A stretch of 64,000 nucleotides of DNA. Source: Verrucomicrobiales bacterium. GTDB lineage: Bacteria; Verrucomicrobiota; Verrucomicrobiia; Limisphaerales; UBA11358. The notes under the pieces are model-generated. The model had not been told where the DNA came from. It saw nothing but the letters and a program-made list of their open reading frames with translations, and did no database searches. This document shows, piece by piece, positions 61,493 through 64,000 of this stretch. Where the stretch lies: contig JAQTQB010000008.1 of assembly GCA_028712475.1 (NCBI GenBank), positions 1 to 64,000 on the forward strand, read 5' to 3'. Position 1 is the stretch's first letter; every line of letters starts with the position of its first letter. Made by a program: the position numbers and the translations under genes.

Positions 61493-63973
61493 ATGAAATT
61501 ATTTTACCGCCTACTGTTGGCCTGGCTGTTGCTCGGCGGCACCCAAGCCGCATGGGCGCAAACCCCCGGCGCAAAAGTTGACCGGGTGGACATAAAGTTT
61601 GTCGGCCCGGCGACGGTCAGCGAGCAGTTCATCCGCGTCAACATCCGCGTCAAGCCGGACGACCTCTACCGGCCCAGCTCCACGCAGGACGACGTCCGTT
61701 CACTTTACGGCACGGGGCAGTTCTACAACATCCGCGTCTCGGTTGACCAGTCCACGAACAACGGCGTGGTGCTGACCTACATCGTGCAGGCGCGCCCGCG
61801 CATTACGGAGATCAAACTGGACGGAAACAAAAAAGTCAGCGACTCCAAGCTGAAGAAAAAAATCACGGTGAAGGTGGGCGACCCGCTGGACGAGCAAAAA
61901 CTGTTTTCCAATGTCCAGGACATCAAAAAGCTTTACGAGAAATACGGCTACCCGGACACGCAGGCCAAATACGTCCTGAACATTGACGAAAACGCCGGCA
62001 CCGGCCGAGTCACGTTCCAGATGGTGGAAAGCCCGAAGGTCAGGATCACGAGCGTGGAATTCGTCGGCGCGGCGGCGTTCACCCAGAAGGAATTGCGCAA
62101 GCAGATCAAGACCCGGAAGCATTGGATGTGGTCGTGGCTGACGGGCAGCGGCACTTTCAAGGAGGACGAGTTTGATACCGACAAAGAGACGCTCGCCACA
62201 TTTTACCATGACCACGGCTATCTCGACTTTGAAATCAAGGACGTGAAGTTCACCAACCCGACGACCAACCGGCTGGCCATCACTTTTTATATTTACGAAG
62301 GGCGGCAATACAAGGTCGGCGCGGTCAAGTTCACCGGCAATAAAATCTTCAGCGACGCCCAGATCATCGCCGGCATGAAGGCAAACCACGATTACCAGCG
62401 GTTGAAAGGCCAGGTCGGAGCGAACGGGCTGGGGATGGACGTGGGCGATATTTTCACGCCGGACGGTTTGAAAAAGGACACCACGGCGGTGCAGGATTTT
62501 TACGGCGGCAAGGGATACATTGACGTGATGCAGGGTCCGACCTTGCGCGTCGTCCAGATTCCGAACGTGGACACCGGCACGATGGATCTGGAATTCCAGA
62601 TTGATGAGGGCCGGAAAACCTACGTCGAAAAAATCAGCATCACGGGCAACCTGAAAACCAAGGACAAGGTCATCCGCCGCGAACTCGCAATCGCGCCGGG
62701 CGATGTGTTTGACATGGTGCATGTCAAAGTCAGCAAGCAGCGCCTTGAAGGCTTGAACTATTTTGAAAAGGTGGAAATGGATCCGGCGCCGCTGGATCCG
62801 CCGGTGCCCGGCCGCAAAAACCTGGACGTGGCCGTGACGGAAAAAAACACGGGCAATCTGACGTTCGGCGCGGGTTTCAGCTCGGTGGATTCGCTTGTTG
62901 GCTATGTGGAGATGACGCAGGGCAACTTTGACCTGTTTCATCCGCCAAACTTCACCGGCGGCGGCCAGAAGCTGCGCCTGAAAGCCCAGCTCGGCACGCA
63001 GCGCCAAGACTACGAAATCTCCTTCATCGAGCCGTGGTTTTTGAACCGCAAGCTCGCGCTGGGCGTTGACCTGTATCGCCACCAGTTGAACTTTGAAAGT
63101 CCCAACAACATCTATGACGAAACCCGCTCAGGCATGCGTGTGAGCCTGACCCGCGCGTTGTGGAGCGATTTCTTCATCGGCAGCGCCAGCTACACCCTCG
63201 AGCAGGTGGGCATTTCGTTGAACAGCCCTTACAACAAAAACAGCTTCCTGCCCGGCCCGCAGATTCCGCCGGTGATCGACCCCAATTCCGGCAAGGCTGA
63301 AGTGCCGCAGGCCATTTTGAACCAGACTGGCGCCCATCTGTTCAACCGCTTCGAAACCACGCTCGCCTACGATACGCGCAACAGCACCCGGTTGCCCAAC
63401 CACGGCCAGAAAACGGAGATCGACCCGGAAATCAGCGTCGGCGACAGCAGTTTTTTGAAAATCCAGTTGCGGACGGCGTGGTATTTCCCCGGCTTTGCCA
63501 AAGGCCATGTCATTGAAGTCGTCGGGCGCGGCGGCATCGCCACCAGCCTGGGCGGCGGCGACGTGCCGTTTTACGACCGCTATTATCTGGGCGGCCTGTA
63601 TTCGCTGCGCGGCTTCAAATTCCGCAACATCTCGCCGCGTGAAAAATTCAATCCCAACTATCCCGACGTCAAGAACGAGCCGATCGGCGGCGACAGCTTC
63701 TATTTCGGCTCGCTGGAATACAGCATCCCTCTGCTGGAAAAAGACAACGGACTGGGCGTGCGCATCGCCGCCTTCTACGACGTGGGCTCCGTCGGCACAG
63801 GCACCACCACCTTCACCGGAAATTTTGACGACAACTGGGGCCTGGGATTCCGGCTAAACATCCCGCACCTCGGCCCGTTGCGCCTCGACTACGGCATCCC
63901 GATCACCCACGATAAATACAACGGCGGAGGCGGCCAGTTCCAGTTCGGAGCCGGCTACACCCGCGAATTTTAA
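61493..63973 (+). CDS. bamA: Outer-membrane protein assembly factor BamA
   Basis: An 826-residue protein with a signal peptide (LLLAWLLLGGTQAAWA). Several POTRA domains follow (VDRVDIKFVGPATVSEQFIR at the start, ITEIKLDGNKKVSDSKLKKK, VRITSVEFVGAAAFTQKEL, YKVGAVKFTGNKIFSDAQI, YVEKISITGNLKTKDKVI), giving five, then a C-terminal beta-barrel of about 400 residues with the YYLGGLYSLRGF segment (conserved RGF lid) and PLRLDYGIPI. It ends in Phe, as barrel proteins do. It inserts proteins into the outer membrane. A new gene begins two bases after its stop. Confidence 0.95.
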   Translation: MKLFYRLLLAWLLLGGTQAAWAQTPGAKVDRVDIKFVGPATVSEQFIRVNIRVKPDDLYRPSSTQDDVRSLYGTGQFYNIRVSVDQSTNNGVVLTYIVQARPRITEIKLDGNKKVSDSKLKKKITVKVGDPLDEQKLFSNVQDIKKLYEKYGYPDTQAKYVLNIDENAGTGRVTFQMVESPKVRITSVEFVGAAAFTQKELRKQIKTRKHWMWSWLTGSGTFKEDEFDTDKETLATFYHDHGYLDFEIKDVKFTNPTTNRLAITFYIYEGRQYKVGAVKFTGNKIFSDAQIIAGMKANHDYQRLKGQVGANGLGMDVGDIFTPDGLKKDTTAVQDFYGGKGYIDVMQGPTLRVVQIPNVDTGTMDLEFQIDEGRKTYVEKISITGNLKTKDKVIRRELAIAPGDVFDMVHVKVSKQRLEGLNYFEKVEMDPAPLDPPVPGRKNLDVAVTEKNTGNLTFGAGFSSVDSLVGYVEMTQGNFDLFHPPNFTGGGQKLRLKAQLGTQRQDYEISFIEPWFLNRKLALGVDLYRHQLNFESPNNIYDETRSGMRVSLTRALWSDFFIGSASYTLEQVGISLNSPYNKNSFLPGPQIPPVIDPNSGKAEVPQAILNQTGAHLFNRFETTLAYDTRNSTRLPNHGQKTEIDPEISVGDSSFLKIQLRTAWYFPGFAKGHVIEVVGRGGIATSLGGGDVPFYDRYYLGGLYSLRGFKFRNISPREKFNPNYPDVKNEPIGGDSFYFGSLEYSIPLLEKDNGLGVRIAAFYDVGSVGTGTTTFTGNFDDNWGLGFRLNIPHLGPLRLDYGIPITHDKYNGGGGQFQFGAGYTREF

Positions 63974-63974
63974 T

Positions 63975-64000
63975 ATGAACAAGAATCTCGCTGCAAAATT
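63975..64000 (+). CDS. Start of next gene, cut by the window edge
   Basis: ATG at 63975 followed by codons for NKNLAAK. In many genomes bamA is followed by an OmpH/Skp chaperone gene; that would fit here, but too little is visible to tell. Confidence 0.4.

Overview
The window is a high-GC bacterial chromosome segment, most likely from a free-living Verrucomicrobiota (Pedosphaera/Limisphaera-like). This is inferred from the gene families: a CAZyme cluster without SusC/SusD, Tat-exported glycosidases, DUF1349 and DUF362 proteins, a sensor kinase/regulator pair beside a Pro/Gly-rich EF-hand protein, and a formylglycine-generating enzyme. No ribosomal RNA is present, so the taxonomy is not proven.

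Left part (about 1-32 kb): a plant cell-wall, probably pectin/rhamnogalacturonan, utilisation locus. The rightward half (0.85-18.3 kb) carries a sugar/H+ symporter, a GH106-like enzyme, two clan-A (GH5-like) glycosidases, a GH27 alpha-galactosidase, a DUF362 protein, an FAD oxidoreductase, a GH78 rhamnosidase and an esterase. A GntR-HTH/LacI-type regulator is embedded on the minus strand. Every plus-strand transcription unit in this half is preceded by the palindrome GCTATATAGC (four exact and two near copies in the window, none seen beyond 13 kb), which I propose as a regulon operator. The leftward half (18.4-27.1 kb) carries GH28, a DUF1349 protein, an SGNH esterase, a GH36 alpha-galactosidase, a GH63/trehalase-like enzyme and a paralogue of the 13-kb GH5-like enzyme. 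An IclR regulator, a fucose/arabinose-isomerase-like enzyme and an ExuT-like hexuronate/organic-acid transporter follow. Together they would strip rhamnose, galactose and galacturonate from pectic polymers, import the sugars by MFS symporters and start their catabolism.

Boundary (31.85-32.83 kb): the locus ends in a mosaic scar. A FucP-like symporter fragment is joined at GGCGCCTA to an inverted HsdM methylase fragment, then a frame-shifted tyrosine integrase, directly abutting tRNA-Leu(UAA). This looks like the eroded edge of a genomic island.

Right part (33-64 kb): mostly housekeeping. It has a tightly overlapping pqiAABC lipid-transport operon, an anaerobic sulfatase-maturase-like radical SAM enzyme, an NDP kinase duplication, gltB/gltD, a cold-shock protein, hemW, a two-component system with an EF-hand protein, a TetA-like MFS exporter, dnaB and bamA. 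In its middle (39.3-43.2 kb) is a plastic spot: a DNA methyltransferase gene broken in two around an AT-rich membrane-protein gene, then REP-like elements, then an exact array of twelve 21-bp units, then an apparently intact formylglycine-generating enzyme fused to a STAS-like domain.

The most unusual items are the GCTATATAGC regulon, the 21-bp (7-codon) palindromic array, the interrupted methyltransferase with its unknown membrane-protein cargo, and the tRNA-Leu island scar.
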